Assembly (NCBI RefSeq): GCF_007830255.1
Contig: NZ_VLKG01000003.1
Coordinates: 1 to 64,000 of the forward strand
Length of the DNA: 64,000 bases
Reading direction: 5' to 3'
From: Azomonas agilis
GTDB taxonomy: Bacteria > Pseudomonadota > Gammaproteobacteria > Pseudomonadales > Pseudomonadaceae
The position numbers were made by a program, and so were the translations under genes. Position 1 is the stretch's first letter; the number at the start of each line of letters is the position of its first letter. The notes beneath the pieces were generated by a model. It saw only the letters and a program-made list of their open reading frames with translations. It did not search any database and was not told where the DNA came from. This document shows, one piece after another, positions 26,915-40,832 of this stretch.

Positions 26915-27331
26915 ATGTGGCAACAAACCCTGATCCAACTCAAAGCCCGCCCTCGTGGTTTTCACCTGATTACCCGAGATATTGAGGCGGCGCTGCCAGA
27001 ACTGTCCGAGTACCAGACAGGGCTGTTGCACTTGCTGCTCCAGCATACCTCTGCTTCGCTCAGCCTGAACGAAAACGCAGATCCAGCGGTCCGACGTGAT
27101 TTCGAGCGCTTCTTTAACCGATTAACACCCTGGCACTCAGAGTATGAGCACGCTGACGAAGGCCCAGATGATCTTCCAGCTCATTTTAAAGCCAGCCTAT
27201 TGGGCTGCCAGCTTAGTCTGCCGATACAAAATGGACGACTGGCTCTGGGTACTTGGCAAGGTATCTACCTAGGTGAACATCGGGAACAGGGAGGCTCGCG
27301 ACGCATATTGGCCACGCTGCACGGAATTTAA
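26915..27331 (+). CDS. YjbQ-family (UPF0047) protein
   Basis: 138 residues, the family length when started at ATG 26915. Conserved features are [34 protein letters not shown] and [12 protein letters not shown]. Members show weak thiamine phosphate synthase activity in E. coli, but the physiological role is unclear. An upstream in-frame ATG (26885) would add ten residues. It is divergent from dadA and followed by sutA. Confidence 0.88.
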   Translation: MWQQTLIQLKARPRGFHLITRDIEAALPELSEYQTGLLHLLLQHTSASLSLNENADPAVRRDFERFFNRLTPWHSEYEHADEGPDDLPAHFKASLLGCQLSLPIQNGRLALGTWQGIYLGEHREQGGSRRILATLHGI

Positions 27332-27400
27332 CACGCTTTTTTCAGCACACCCTTGTGGGTGCTTGACCAACCGGCCATGACGCCGCCATTGGGGGGAGAA

Positions 27401-27748
27401 ATGAACGAAGAAGAATTGGAACAAGACGATCTGGAAATGACTCCTGAAGAGGAAGGCGAAGAGCCTCTCAGCGAAGCGGCTGACGGAGCCGCTGATGAAG
27501 AGGACGATGCTGAAGGGGATGCTGCGATTGACTCAGCAGAACGGGTTACGCCCAGCAAAAAGTCAAAATCGACGGACGAAGTAGAAGACCTACCCACCCC
27601 TGAGGCTAAGCAGAAAGATCGGGATGAACTGGCCCGTGCGATGGAAGAATTCCTAGCCCGAGGCGGCACCATCCAAGAAATCGAGCCTAATGTCGTCGCT
27701 GATCCACCTAAGAAACCCGACAGCAAATACGGCAGCCGTCCTATTTAG
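27401..27748 (+). CDS. sutA: SutA-like RNA polymerase-associated transcriptional regulator
   Basis: 115 residues. The first 65 are very acidic and probably disordered (NEEELEQDDLEMTPEEE). The C-terminal 50 are nearly invariant in the family: ARAMEEFLARGGTIQEIEPN, then DPPKKPDSKYGSRPI. In Pseudomonas aeruginosa SutA binds RNA polymerase and raises transcription of housekeeping and ribosomal genes during slow growth. ATG 27401 follows GGGGGGAGAA. The neighbouring rpmB-rpmG genes have their own promoter, so co-transcription is not required. Identification is from recalled sequence similarity. Confidence 0.88.
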   Translation: MNEEELEQDDLEMTPEEEGEEPLSEAADGAADEEDDAEGDAAIDSAERVTPSKKSKSTDEVEDLPTPEAKQKDRDELARAMEEFLARGGTIQEIEPNVVADPPKKPDSKYGSRPI

Positions 27749-27804
27749 AGACTCAGGCTATGGGCGCTTCCCAATACCACTGGGAAAATCCGATAGCCTG
27801 ATTA

Positions 27805-27833
27805 TTGTTCAAATCGGCGTATTCTGGTATAAA
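27805..27833 (+). promoter_or_regulatory. rpmB-rpmG promoter
   Basis: TTGTTC (27805-27810), a 17-base spacer, then TATAAA (27828-27833) preceded by TGG, making an extended -10. It is the clearest sigma70 promoter in the window. It leaves a leader of about 135 bases before rpmB. Confidence 0.75.
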
Positions 27834-27933
27834 GCGGGGCTCTTTTTTTAGGGGTCGGCAGCGCTGTAACCCAGTAAGCTGCCCAACCCCACAAGATCAG
27901 GATGCGGTGCCTCCACCGTAGACGTTCAAGCGG

Positions 27934-27959
27934 CCAACCCATGCCGGGTTGGGCATGTG
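27934..27959 (+). promoter_or_regulatory. Leader stem-loop(s) before rpmB
   Basis: CCAACCC and GGGTTGG form a 7-bp stem (27934-27940 with 27946-27952). An alternative stem, CATGCC with GGCATG, uses part of the same bases, so the two exclude each other. The structure ends about 20 bases before the rpmB start, where it could affect ribosome access. Ribosomal protein leaders are often autoregulated; no direct evidence here. Confidence 0.35.
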
Positions 27960-27976
27960 GTTTAGAGGGCTGAGTC

Positions 27977-28213
27977 ATGTCTAGAGTTTGTCAAGTTACC
28001 GGCAAAGGCCCGGTAACCGGGAATAACATTTCCCATGCACACAATAAAACCCGTCGTCGTTTTTTGCCGAACCTGCAGTATCATCGTTTCTGGGTTGAGT
28101 CCGAGAAGCGTTTTGTGCGCCTACGCATTTCTGCCAAAGGCATGCGTGTAATCGACAAGCGTGGTATCGACGCTGTATTGGTCGAAATCCGTGGTCGTGG
28201 CGAAAAGGTTTAA
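27977..28213 (+). CDS. rpmB: 50S ribosomal protein L28
   Basis: 78 residues, full length. It begins [20 protein letters not shown] and contains [19 protein letters not shown], the L28 signature. The protein binds 23S rRNA in the large subunit. It forms the usual rpmB-rpmG operon with L33, 12 bases apart, behind an extended -10 promoter and before a strong terminator. Confidence 0.98.
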   Translation: MSRVCQVTGKGPVTGNNISHAHNKTRRRFLPNLQYHRFWVESEKRFVRLRISAKGMRVIDKRGIDAVLVEIRGRGEKV

Positions 28214-28225
28214 GGGAGAACGACA

Positions 28226-28381
28226 ATGCGTGATTTAATCCGTCTGGTGTCTTCGGCCGGTACTGGCCATTTCTACACCACTGACAAAAACAAGCGTACT
28301 ACCCCTGATAAGATCGAGATCAAGAAGTACGATCCTGTAGCACGTAAGCACGTTATCTACAAAGAAGCTAAGATCAAGTAA
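28226..28381 (+). CDS. rpmG: 50S ribosomal protein L33
   Basis: 51 residues: begins [20 protein letters not shown] and ends VIYKEAKIK. It lacks the two C-x-x-C pairs of the zinc-binding form, so it is the zinc-independent (C-minus) paralog. The ATG follows GGGAGAACGACA. It is the second gene of the rpmB operon. Confidence 0.97.
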   Translation: MRDLIRLVSSAGTGHFYTTDKNKRTTPDKIEIKKYDPVARKHVIYKEAKIK

Positions 28382-28405
28382 TTGATCTAGCGCTTTTTAG
28401 ATATG

Positions 28406-28433
28406 AAAAAGCCCGCCTTATGGCGGGCTTTTT
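28406..28433. terminator. Bidirectional intrinsic terminator after rpmG
   Basis: A 12-bp stem AAAAAGCCCGCC/GGCGGGCTTTTT (28406-28417 with 28422-28433) with a TTAT loop. A- and T-runs on each side serve both rpmBG and the convergent aminotransferase gene. Confidence 0.92.
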
Positions 28434-28447
28434 CGTTGCGTCATGCT

Positions 28448-29749
28448 TTAACCTAGGCTGCGAATAGCCTTTGCCAATAAGCTCATTATCTGATCAATCT
28501 GCTCTTTGCTGATAATCAAAGGTGGCGAGAGCGCAATCACATCCCCACTAGCACGCACCAGCAAGCCATCGGCAAAACACTGGGTAAACACGCGATAGGC
28601 TTTTGGCCCCTGAGCATCGGGAGCCAGTTGAATGCCCGCCACTAAGCCCACAGTACGAATATCCACAACGCTCGGCAAATCCTTCAATAAATCCAAAGCC
28701 GATTGCCAGTAAGCCTCTAACTCAATGGCTTTGTGGAGCAAATCTTCCCGCGCATAAATATCCAAGGTTGCTAAAGCCGCCGCGCAGGCCACCGGATGCC
28801 CGGAATAGGTGTAACCGTGGAAAAATTCAATCGCCGACTCTGGGCCAGTCATAAAAGCTTGGTGAATTGAATCCGACACCAACACCGCACCCATAGGCAA
28901 AGTACCGTTGGTTAAGCCTTTGGCACAGGTGAGGATGTCAGGGGTTACGCCCCAGCGCTGACTGGCAAAGGCTTCACCCACACGGCCAAAGCCTGTGATT
29001 ACTTCGTCAAAAATCAGTAAAATTCCGTGCTTACGGGTGATTTCGCGCAAACGCTGCAAATAACCTTTAGGCGGAATAATCACCCCCGCCGAACCCGACA
29101 TAGGCTCCACAATAACCGCTGCAATGGTTTCTGCGCCATGCAAAGTAACCAAGCGCTCCAGCTCATCAGCTTTTTCCGCGCCCTGCTCCGGCAAGCCTTT
29201 GGTAAAGGCATTGCGCTCAATGTCCAAAGTGTGGGACAGGTGATCCACCCCCGGCAATAAAGGGCCAAAGGCGCGGCGATTATTGATCATCCCACCCACG
29301 GAAATACCACCAAAACCCACGCCGTGATAGCCCATTTCACGCCCAATCAGCCGCGTGCGGGAACCCTGTCCAATGGCCTTTTGATAGGCCAAGGCTAGTT
29401 TCAGCGCTGTATCTACCGACTCAGAGCCTGAGTTGGTGAAAAACACTCGATTCAATCCTGAAGGCCCAATCTGAGCCAAACGCTCGGCCAGCTCAAAGGC
29501 CAAGGGATGGCCCATCTGGAAACTGGGGGCGTAATCCATTTGGCTTAATTGGCGGCTAACCGCCTCAGTGATTTCAGGCCGCCCATGCCCAGCATTACAA
29601 CACCAAAGGCCCGCTGTACCGTCCAGCACGGTGCGGCCTTCCACATCGGTGTAATACATGCCCTCAGCCCGCTCCAACAAACGTGGATTGGCCTTGAATT
29701 GGCGGTTGGCCGTAAAGGGCATCCAAAAATGATCGGTAGCAGCGCTCAT
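28448..29749 (-). CDS. Class III omega-aminotransferase, beta-alanine:pyruvate type
   Basis: 433 residues, PLP fold type I. It begins DHFWMPFTANRQFKANPRLL, characteristic of the beta-alanine/omega-amino acid:pyruvate group. FFTNSGSESVDTALKLAL binds PLP, LLIFDEVITGFGRVG holds the PLP Asp, and CAKGLTNGTLPMGAV holds the Schiff-base Lys near residue 286. It likely converts beta-alanine (or another omega-amine such as putrescine or taurine) and pyruvate into the semialdehyde and alanine. It is divergent from an aldehyde dehydrogenase that could oxidise such aldehydes. Exact substrate is uncertain. Confidence 0.88.
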   Translation of the reverse strand: MSAATDHFWMPFTANRQFKANPRLLERAEGMYYTDVEGRTVLDGTAGLWCCNAGHGRPEITEAVSRQLSQMDYAPSFQMGHPLAFELAERLAQIGPSGLNRVFFTNSGSESVDTALKLALAYQKAIGQGSRTRLIGREMGYHGVGFGGISVGGMINNRRAFGPLLPGVDHLSHTLDIERNAFTKGLPEQGAEKADELERLVTLHGAETIAAVIVEPMSGSAGVIIPPKGYLQRLREITRKHGILLIFDEVITGFGRVGEAFASQRWGVTPDILTCAKGLTNGTLPMGAVLVSDSIHQAFMTGPESAIEFFHGYTYSGHPVACAAALATLDIYAREDLLHKAIELEAYWQSALDLLKDLPSVVDIRTVGLVAGIQLAPDAQGPKAYRVFTQCFADGLLVRASGDVIALSPPLIISKEQIDQIMSLLAKAIRSLG

Positions 29750-29903
29750 GGTGGAAATCCGTTGATAGCGAGAATAATCCAGAGTCTATGTTTTATAAAT
29801 TGAACAAAACAAGGCTAAATCGGTTTTTGCGTAAAAAATATTGATAGCTCTAGGTGGCTGGTCTAGGGTGAGGACATCCATTTCCCTTAAAAGGACAATC
29901 CGC

Positions 29904-31397
29904 ATGGCCACCTTGAATTTCTCTGACTGGCAACAGCGCGCCCGTGACCTCGTGATCGAACGCAGAGCCTTTATTCAGGGCAGCTATACCGAAGCGGCGG
30001 CCAGCGGCAGCTTTGAATGCCACAGTCCCATTGATGGCCGCTTATTGGCCCATGTGGCCAGTTGCGATGCGGTGGATGCCGATCGCGCGGTCAGTAGCGC
30101 CCGCCATACCTTTGACTCAGGGATTTGGGCCAAACAAGCTCCGGCCAAACGCAAAGCGGTGTTAATCCGCTTGGCCGAACTGTTAGAGCAGCACAAAGAA
30201 GAGCTGGCCCTGCTGGAAACGCTGGATATGGGCAAGCCCATCAATGACGCATTACGCATTGATATACCAGCAGCGGCCCGCTCATTGCGTTGGAGCGCAG
30301 AAGCCATCGACAAAGTATACGATGAAGTAGCGCCCACCCCCGAGGATCAACTGGGCCTGATTACCCGCGAACCCGTAGGCGTAGTGGCTGCCATAGTACC
30401 TTGGAACTTTCCGCTGCTGATGGCCTGCTGGAAAATCGGCCCGGCCTTAGCTACCGGCAACTCGGTGATCCTCAAACCCTCGGAAAAATCGCCTTTAACC
30501 GCTATTCGTTTGGCCAGTCTGGCTTTAGAGGCGGGTATCCCTGCGGGCGTGCTCAACGTAGTACCCGGCTATGGGCACAGCGTTGGTAAAGCCCTCGGCC
30601 TGCACCCCGATGTGGATACGCTGGTGTTTACCGGCTCCACCCGTGTGGCCAAGCAACTGATGCAGTACGCGGGTGAGTCCAACCTGAAGCGGGTGTGGTT
30701 GGAAGCTGGCGGTAAAAGCCCCAACATCGTGTTCGCGGATGCGCCGGACTTAAAAAAAGCGGCTCAAGCAGCAGCAGCGGCCATTGCCTTCAACCAAGGT
30801 GAGGTCTGTACCGCCGGTTCGCGCTTACTGGTGGAAGCCAGCATCAAAGATCAGTTTTTGCCCCTCGTCCTAGAAGCACTGAGCTATTGGAAACCGGGGA
30901 ACCCTCTTGATCCGGCCACCACCGTGGGCGCTTTGGTGGATCAGCAGCAATTGCACAACATATTAGGCTATATCGAATCGGGCCGACACGAAGGCGCTCA
31001 ATTACTGGTCGGGGGTGAAGCGGTCATGGCAGACACTGGGGGCTTTTATGTACAGCCTACGGTATTCGAGGGTGTAAACAACCAGATGCGTATCGCCCGT
31101 GAGGAAATCTTCGGGCCTGTGCTCTCGGTAATCAGCTTTAACACGACAGAGGAAGCTATCGCTATCGCCAACGATACCCACTATGGGCTGGCTGCGGCCC
31201 TGTGGACAAGCGATCTGTCCAAAGCCCACAAAACGGCACGCGCACTGCGAGCCGGTAGCGTTTGGGTCAATCAATACGACGGCGGCGATATGACTGCGCC
31301 CTTTGGCGGCTATAAGCAATCCGGTAATGGCCGCGATAAATCTCTACACGCCTTCGATAAGTACACCGAGCTCAAAGCCACGTGGATTCAGCTCTAA
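29904..31397 (+). CDS. NAD(P)-dependent aldehyde dehydrogenase, PuuC-like
   Basis: 497 residues. VVAAIVPWNFPLLMACWKIG and VLKPSEKSPLTA form the cofactor site. LEAGGKSPNIVF holds the general-base Glu and FNQGEVCTAGSRLLVE holds the catalytic Cys near residue 299. The C-terminus, GSVWVNQYDGGDMTAPFGGY, resembles PuuC (gamma-glutamyl-gamma-aminobutyraldehyde dehydrogenase) of the putrescine pathway. ATG 29904 follows AAAGGACAATCCGC; the upstream in-frame extension is rejected. It is divergently transcribed from the aminotransferase with 154 bases between, so shared regulation is likely. No regulator gene is adjacent. Confidence 0.9.
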   Translation: MATLNFSDWQQRARDLVIERRAFIQGSYTEAAASGSFECHSPIDGRLLAHVASCDAVDADRAVSSARHTFDSGIWAKQAPAKRKAVLIRLAELLEQHKEELALLETLDMGKPINDALRIDIPAAARSLRWSAEAIDKVYDEVAPTPEDQLGLITREPVGVVAAIVPWNFPLLMACWKIGPALATGNSVILKPSEKSPLTAIRLASLALEAGIPAGVLNVVPGYGHSVGKALGLHPDVDTLVFTGSTRVAKQLMQYAGESNLKRVWLEAGGKSPNIVFADAPDLKKAAQAAAAAIAFNQGEVCTAGSRLLVEASIKDQFLPLVLEALSYWKPGNPLDPATTVGALVDQQQLHNILGYIESGRHEGAQLLVGGEAVMADTGGFYVQPTVFEGVNNQMRIAREEIFGPVLSVISFNTTEEAIAIANDTHYGLAAALWTSDLSKAHKTARALRAGSVWVNQYDGGDMTAPFGGYKQSGNGRDKSLHAFDKYTELKATWIQL

Positions 31398-31438
31398 GTC
31401 CATTGCCCCTGCTCTTGTTTAAGGCAGGGGCTTGGGCA

Positions 31439-32953
31439 TTAGCCTAGAAAGAGCTTATAAGCTGGGTTTTCGGTTTCATCCCAATAGCGATAACCGATTT
31501 TCTCCAAGGCAGCGGGCAGCAAATGGCGCTCATTCAGCGGAACCTGTAGCCCCGCCAATACACGCCCATCGGCAGCACCGTGGTTGCGGTAGTGGAACAT
31601 GGAGATATTCCAGCGCCCCCCGAGCTTGTTCAGGAAGTTGAACAGCGCTCCGGGGCGCTCAGGAAACTCAAACCGCAATACCACCTCATCACTGACCTGA
31701 GCCGCGTGGCCGCCTACCATATGCCGGGTATGCAGCTTAGCCAGCTCGTTGTCGGTCAAATCCAGCACCGGGAAGCCTTTGCTTCTCAGCTCCTCGACCA
31801 AGGCCGCGCGCGGGTCATGCTCGGGATGGGTTTGCACACCGACGAAGATTTGCGCCTCGCGTCCGGTATGGTAGCGGTAATTAAATTCGGTGATCTGGCG
31901 TTTGCCTAAAGCCTCACAGAAGCTCTTAAAGCTGCCCTTTTGCTCAGGAATAGTGACGGCAATAATCGCTTCACGCTTTTCCCCCAATTCCGAACGCTCG
32001 GCCACATGGCGCAGGCGGTCAAAGTTGATATTGGCTCCTGAATCAATGCCAATAAGTACCTGACCTGTTACACCTTGGCGCTGAGTGTATTTTTTAATCC
32101 CAGCCACCGCCAAAGCACCCGCCGGCTCGGTGATGGAGCGGGTATCGTCGTAGATGTCCTTAATCGCTGCGCAGATCTCATCGGTGCTGACCGTAATCAC
32201 TTCATCGACGTAATGGCGACACAACTCAAAGGTTTTTTCTCCGATTTGAGCCACTGCAACCCCATCGGCGAACAGACCCACTTGAGGCAACACCACCCGA
32301 GAGCCCGCTGCCATTGCCGCTTGCAGGCAGTTAGAGTCATCAGGCTCTACGCCAATTACCCGAATACTGGGGCGCAGATACTTCACATAAGCGGCAATCC
32401 CCGCAATCAAACCGCCTCCACCCACCGGCACGAAGATGGCATCAATCGGCCCTTGGTACTGGCGCAAGATTTCCATAGCTACCGTGCCCTGTCCGGCAAT
32501 CACCTCAGGGTCATCGTAGGGATGGATGTAGACAAAGCCTTTTTCTTCCACCAGTTTGAGAGAATGCGCCAACGCCTCGGGGAAGGCATCGCCGTGCAAC
32601 ACTACTTTGCCGCCCCGTGCGCGCACGCCCTGTACCTTAAGCTCAGGCGTAGTACGCGGCATTACGATAGTGGCCTTAATCCCCAGATGTTTGGCAGATA
32701 AAGCCACGCCCTGAGCATGGTTGCCTGCCGAGGCGGTCACAATCCCCCGTGCCAGTTCGTCCGCCGAAAGCTGGGCAATCTTGTTGTAAGCCCCGCGAAT
32801 CTTGAACGAGAACACCGGCTGTAAGTCTTCACGCTTGAGCAAAATCTGGTTATTCAAACGTTCAGACAGTTGACGGGCGGGTTGCAGCGGGGTTTCTACC
32901 GCCACATCGTACACACGAGAGGTCAGAATTTTTTTAACGTAGTCTTCAAGCAT
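31439..32953 (-). CDS. ilvA: Threonine ammonia-lyase, biosynthetic
   Basis: 504 residues. Converts threonine to 2-oxobutanoate, the first committed step of isoleucine synthesis. The catalytic domain (1-320) has VFSFKIRGAYNK with the PLP Lys at 51, TASAGNHAQGVALSA, and VPVGGGGLIAGIA binding the PLP phosphate. Two ACT-like regulatory domains follow (about 325-500, RPGALFNFLNKLGGRWNIS), the site of isoleucine inhibition. Length and domains fit the biosynthetic rather than the catabolic enzyme. It stands alone, away from other ilv genes; no attenuator was recognised upstream. Confidence 0.95.
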   Translation of the reverse strand: MLEDYVKKILTSRVYDVAVETPLQPARQLSERLNNQILLKREDLQPVFSFKIRGAYNKIAQLSADELARGIVTASAGNHAQGVALSAKHLGIKATIVMPRTTPELKVQGVRARGGKVVLHGDAFPEALAHSLKLVEEKGFVYIHPYDDPEVIAGQGTVAMEILRQYQGPIDAIFVPVGGGGLIAGIAAYVKYLRPSIRVIGVEPDDSNCLQAAMAAGSRVVLPQVGLFADGVAVAQIGEKTFELCRHYVDEVITVSTDEICAAIKDIYDDTRSITEPAGALAVAGIKKYTQRQGVTGQVLIGIDSGANINFDRLRHVAERSELGEKREAIIAVTIPEQKGSFKSFCEALGKRQITEFNYRYHTGREAQIFVGVQTHPEHDPRAALVEELRSKGFPVLDLTDNELAKLHTRHMVGGHAAQVSDEVVLRFEFPERPGALFNFLNKLGGRWNISMFHYRNHGAADGRVLAGLQVPLNERHLLPAALEKIGYRYWDETENPAYKLFLG

Positions 32954-33194
32954 GGGCGGGGTCTGATTTTAGTAGCAGGCTAAGGGCGACAGTGTACTCC
33001 GCAGAATGGATCAGAGACCAGAAACCCTCAGAGCTCTCAGTCCTTAAAGCAAAATCTGGGGAACCTAGTCTGTTTTCACTGAGTCCATCCTAACCGAGGC
33101 GTTTTTCTCGCTGATTAAATCCACCCGGCAGTTGTCCCGCTCACTGAGCCTGCTAGACTGCTGCCTCCCTGCAACCAGCAATCAGGCCCTTAAC

Positions 33195-37966
<4,772 letters not shown>

Positions 37967-37970
37967 ACCG

Positions 37971-38288
37971 CTATTGGGAGCGCAGCGCCTCAAGGCGCAT
38001 CGCCAATTGCTGCTCTAAGTCGCTGAGCTGTTGGCGCAACTGTCGCTGTTCTTGAACTTCGGAACTCTGGTCTAAACGGGCTCGAAGCTGAGCCCGCTGC
38101 TGAAACAGCTCTACCTCTTGCGGAGGAATACCCGCACTTTTCAGCACCTGAAAGGGCAAACGCAGATGTTCAGGGGTATGTAACCAAGCCTCGTCTATCT
38201 GCGTTGGCTGACCGGCAGTCTGAGTTTGCTGCTGCCAACGCTGAATATCCCGGGCGATGCGTCGTTCAATGTCCTGTTCCAAGCTCAT
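37971..38288 (-). CDS. Small hypothetical protein with C-terminal coiled coil
   Basis: 105 residues, not recognised. The N-terminal half (SLEQDIERRIARDIQRWQQQ) is helical and charged. The middle has AWLHTPEHLRLPFQVLKSAG, and the last 40 residues are Gln/Leu/Glu-rich heptads (SDLEQQLAMRLEAL) likely to form a coiled coil. There is no signal peptide or membrane segment. ATG 38288 is supported by GGAGG eight bases upstream. It is convergent with selO, only five bases from its stop. Confidence 0.65.
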   Translation of the reverse strand: MSLEQDIERRIARDIQRWQQQTQTAGQPTQIDEAWLHTPEHLRLPFQVLKSAGIPPQEVELFQQRAQLRARLDQSSEVQEQRQLRQQLSDLEQQLAMRLEALRSQ

Positions 38289-38458
38289 GCTCAATGCCTC
38301 CTATAACCCCATATTTTCAAGGTTAAACCATAAAAGCATAATGACCTTATAAAAGGTTCTTAGACTCTCCCTAAAGGGAGCCGTATCCTTTTTAGCACCT
38401 AAGAATATATGTTTATAGCTACTTTCTAATTCCCATTTGCTCTAAGGCTAGAGGCTCC

Positions 38459-40249
38459 ATGCTGCCAGATTCGCTTGCACTTTGGTTTGTTGCTGGATTG
38501 TTGGTTTGGGTGCTGTACGCCTTTATACGCGAACGCTGGAGCCCCGATATTGTGGTGGGCATTGCCGTAGCCACTTTATTGATTACGGGTCTGCTGGAGT
38601 CCCACGAAGTCCTCAGTGTGCTATCCAATTCAGCACCCATCACCATTGCCTGTATGTTTATTCTATCTGCCGCCTTAGAGCGCACTGGCTGTATTGATGC
38701 TTTGGGCAATTGGCTAGGGGATTTACTAGGCGGTGATCCGGTCAAGGTACTGGCCGGACTGGTGGCCACTTCCATGATGATTTCGGCCTTCCTCAACAAT
38801 ACCCCAGTGGTGGCGATTCTCACGCCGGTTGCCATTGCCTTAGCACAACGCACACAACGCTCAGCCTCTAAGTTTTTAATTCCCCTATCCTACGCCACGG
38901 TGTTGGGTGGGATGCTGAGCATGATCGGCACATCCACCAATATTTTAGTGGATGGCGTGGCCCGTAAAGCGGGCTTAGAACCCTTTGGTATGTTTGAAAT
39001 CACTCCGGCGGGCATCGTCTTTTGTGCCGCCGGATTTGTGTATCTGATGCTGTTCAGTAATCGCTTACTGCCGGATCGGGAAAGTCTGTCACGGCAGTTA
39101 CGGCCCAATATCGACCGCACCTTTATGTCAAAACTCCTAGTACCTCAGGAGTCGTTGATGATCGGTAAAACCCTGACCGAAGCCGGTCTGACCGGCGGTT
39201 TACAGGTGCTCAAACTGCTGCGGGCAGAACAGGAAATCAGCGAACCCAACGCCGATACCCTGCTAATGGCTGGAGATACCCTGCTGGTACACGGACAGGT
39301 GCAGGATGTGGTAGAGCTGCGCGGAGCTGGAGGGCAATTTACCTTTGGCCACGACAAATCCTTCGAGACCATCAGCAGCACTAAGGATGTGATTTTGGCG
39401 GAAGCCATCGTAGGGCGTAACTCACGCTACAGCCACCGCCCGATGCGCGACCTTGACCTAACGGCACGCTATGGCATTGCGGTTTTAGCCATCCACCGCC
39501 AAGATGAGAATATTTCCGAAAATTTAGACGACTTTCAGCTCCAGTTCGGCGATGTTTTGCTGGTAGAGGGAACGGCCACCCAGATCAAACGCTTTGCCGA
39601 CAACGGTGACTTGATCAGCCTAAATACGCTGCAAGAACGCGCCTTCCGTCGCGATAAAGCGCCGATTGCCATCTTATCCACCCTTGCTGTCGTGCTGCTG
39701 TCGGCTACGGAAATCATGCCCATTGAGGGCTTAGCCATGATTGGCAGTGCGTTGGTCTTAGCCACCCGCTGTCTGGATGTGGAAGATGCTTATAAAGCGG
39801 TGGATTGGAAGATCCTCAGCCTCATCTTTGGCATGTTGGCCATCAGCATTGCCATGAATAAGGTTGGCTTGGTACAGCTAATCGTCGATCAAACGATGGG
39901 CATTTTACCAGCTCATAATCCGTTGCTCATTCTTGGGTTTATTTACCTACTCACCACCCTACTGACCGAGATTTTATCCAATAACGCCGTGGCTGTGCTG
40001 GTAACGCCCATTGCCATTGGTGTAGCCCAGCATTTGGGCTTAGATCCTCGGGCCTTTGTAGTAGCGGTCATGTTTGCCGCTAGCGTAAGTTTTGCCACCC
40101 CTATTGGCTACCAAACCAATACCTTTGTGTACAACGCTGGAGGCTATCGCTTTATGGATTTTGTACGCATCGGCTTGCCCTTAAATATCCTGATGATGGG
40201 GGTAGCCATGCTGATTATTCCTGTGCTGTGGCCACTGACTTCTGTTTAA
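38459..40249 (+). CDS. SLC13/DASS-family permease with two RCK_C domains
   Basis: 596 residues. About eleven transmembrane segments flank two central soluble RCK_C (TrkA_C) domains at about 205-375 (VPQESLMIGKTLTEAG and DLTARYGIAVLAIHRQ). SAFLNNTPVVAILTPVAIAL and the mirrored EILSNNAVAVLVTPIAIG are the two SNT/NNT motifs that bind sodium and anion in DASS transporters. The substrate may be sulfate or a di-/tricarboxylate; RCK_C versions are often linked to sulfate. It stands as a single gene with GAGG before ATG. A small CTCCC/GGGAG hairpin lies at 38367-38380 upstream. Confidence 0.9.
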   Translation: MLPDSLALWFVAGLLVWVLYAFIRERWSPDIVVGIAVATLLITGLLESHEVLSVLSNSAPITIACMFILSAALERTGCIDALGNWLGDLLGGDPVKVLAGLVATSMMISAFLNNTPVVAILTPVAIALAQRTQRSASKFLIPLSYATVLGGMLSMIGTSTNILVDGVARKAGLEPFGMFEITPAGIVFCAAGFVYLMLFSNRLLPDRESLSRQLRPNIDRTFMSKLLVPQESLMIGKTLTEAGLTGGLQVLKLLRAEQEISEPNADTLLMAGDTLLVHGQVQDVVELRGAGGQFTFGHDKSFETISSTKDVILAEAIVGRNSRYSHRPMRDLDLTARYGIAVLAIHRQDENISENLDDFQLQFGDVLLVEGTATQIKRFADNGDLISLNTLQERAFRRDKAPIAILSTLAVVLLSATEIMPIEGLAMIGSALVLATRCLDVEDAYKAVDWKILSLIFGMLAISIAMNKVGLVQLIVDQTMGILPAHNPLLILGFIYLLTTLLTEILSNNAVAVLVTPIAIGVAQHLGLDPRAFVVAVMFAASVSFATPIGYQTNTFVYNAGGYRFMDFVRIGLPLNILMMGVAMLIIPVLWPLTSV

Positions 40250-40313
40250 AGGATGCCCCTTGATTTCTGGGCCGAAGGCTCCCAATTGAAAGAAAGATAT
40301 TGGAGTAGTCCTT

Positions 40314-40757
40314 ATGTCCACTGATGCCTTGGTGATCCCCTGCCCACACTGTCACAGCCTCAACCGCGTTCCTAATACGCGGCTTACGGATCAACCCCAG
40401 TGTGGACGCTGTAAAAAAAGCCTCCTCACCACTAAACCCTTTGCACTGGACGAGGCCAATTTTAGCGGCCAAATCAAAGGAGATCTGCCGCTGCTGTTGG
40501 ATGTGTGGGCCAGTTGGTGCGGCCCCTGCCGCAGCTTTGCGCCTACCTTTGAGCAGGCCGCCCGCCAACTCCAAGGCCACTGCCGCTTGGCTAAACTGGA
40601 TTCTGAGGCTAATCCACAGCTTTCCACCCGTTTGGGGATTCGCTCCATCCCCAGCCTGATCCTGTTTCGCAATGGGCAAGAAGTGGCTCGCCAAAGTGGC
40701 GCTTTGCCCTTGCCACATCTGCTGTCTTGGTTAAAACAACAAGGCATCAGTGCTTAA
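40314..40757 (+). CDS. trxC: Thioredoxin 2 (zinc-binding)
   Basis: 147 residues. An N-terminal zinc site of two pairs (CPHC at 10-13, CGRC at 30-33) is followed by the thioredoxin fold with DVWASWCGPCRSF (active-site CGPC, 69-72) and IRSIPSLILFRNG holding the cis-Pro. It reduces protein disulfides, and in E. coli belongs to the OxyR response. No OxyR site was recognised upstream. ATG 40314 has GGAG; it is a monocistronic gene before rpiA. Confidence 0.96.
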   Translation: MSTDALVIPCPHCHSLNRVPNTRLTDQPQCGRCKKSLLTTKPFALDEANFSGQIKGDLPLLLDVWASWCGPCRSFAPTFEQAARQLQGHCRLAKLDSEANPQLSTRLGIRSIPSLILFRNGQEVARQSGALPLPHLLSWLKQQGISA

Positions 40758-40794
40758 AGGAACAAGGGGCCGATTAATGACCAATACTAGGCTG

Positions 40795-40800
40795 TATAAT
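40795..40800 (+). promoter_or_regulatory. -10 element (TATAAT) of the rpiA promoter
   Basis: A consensus TATAAT lies 32 bases before the rpiA ATG. The -35 is weak (TTAATG at 15-base spacing). Confidence 0.5.
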
Positions 40801-40832
40801 CCGGCCTTTCTTACCTGTCCGGATTGCGCTCC

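Noticed and set aside
26714-27046. Longer dadA start adding 111 residues
   Set aside because: The extension has no similarity to DadA, while ATG 26713 has an AGGAGG-type site and gives the FAD motif at the N-terminus.
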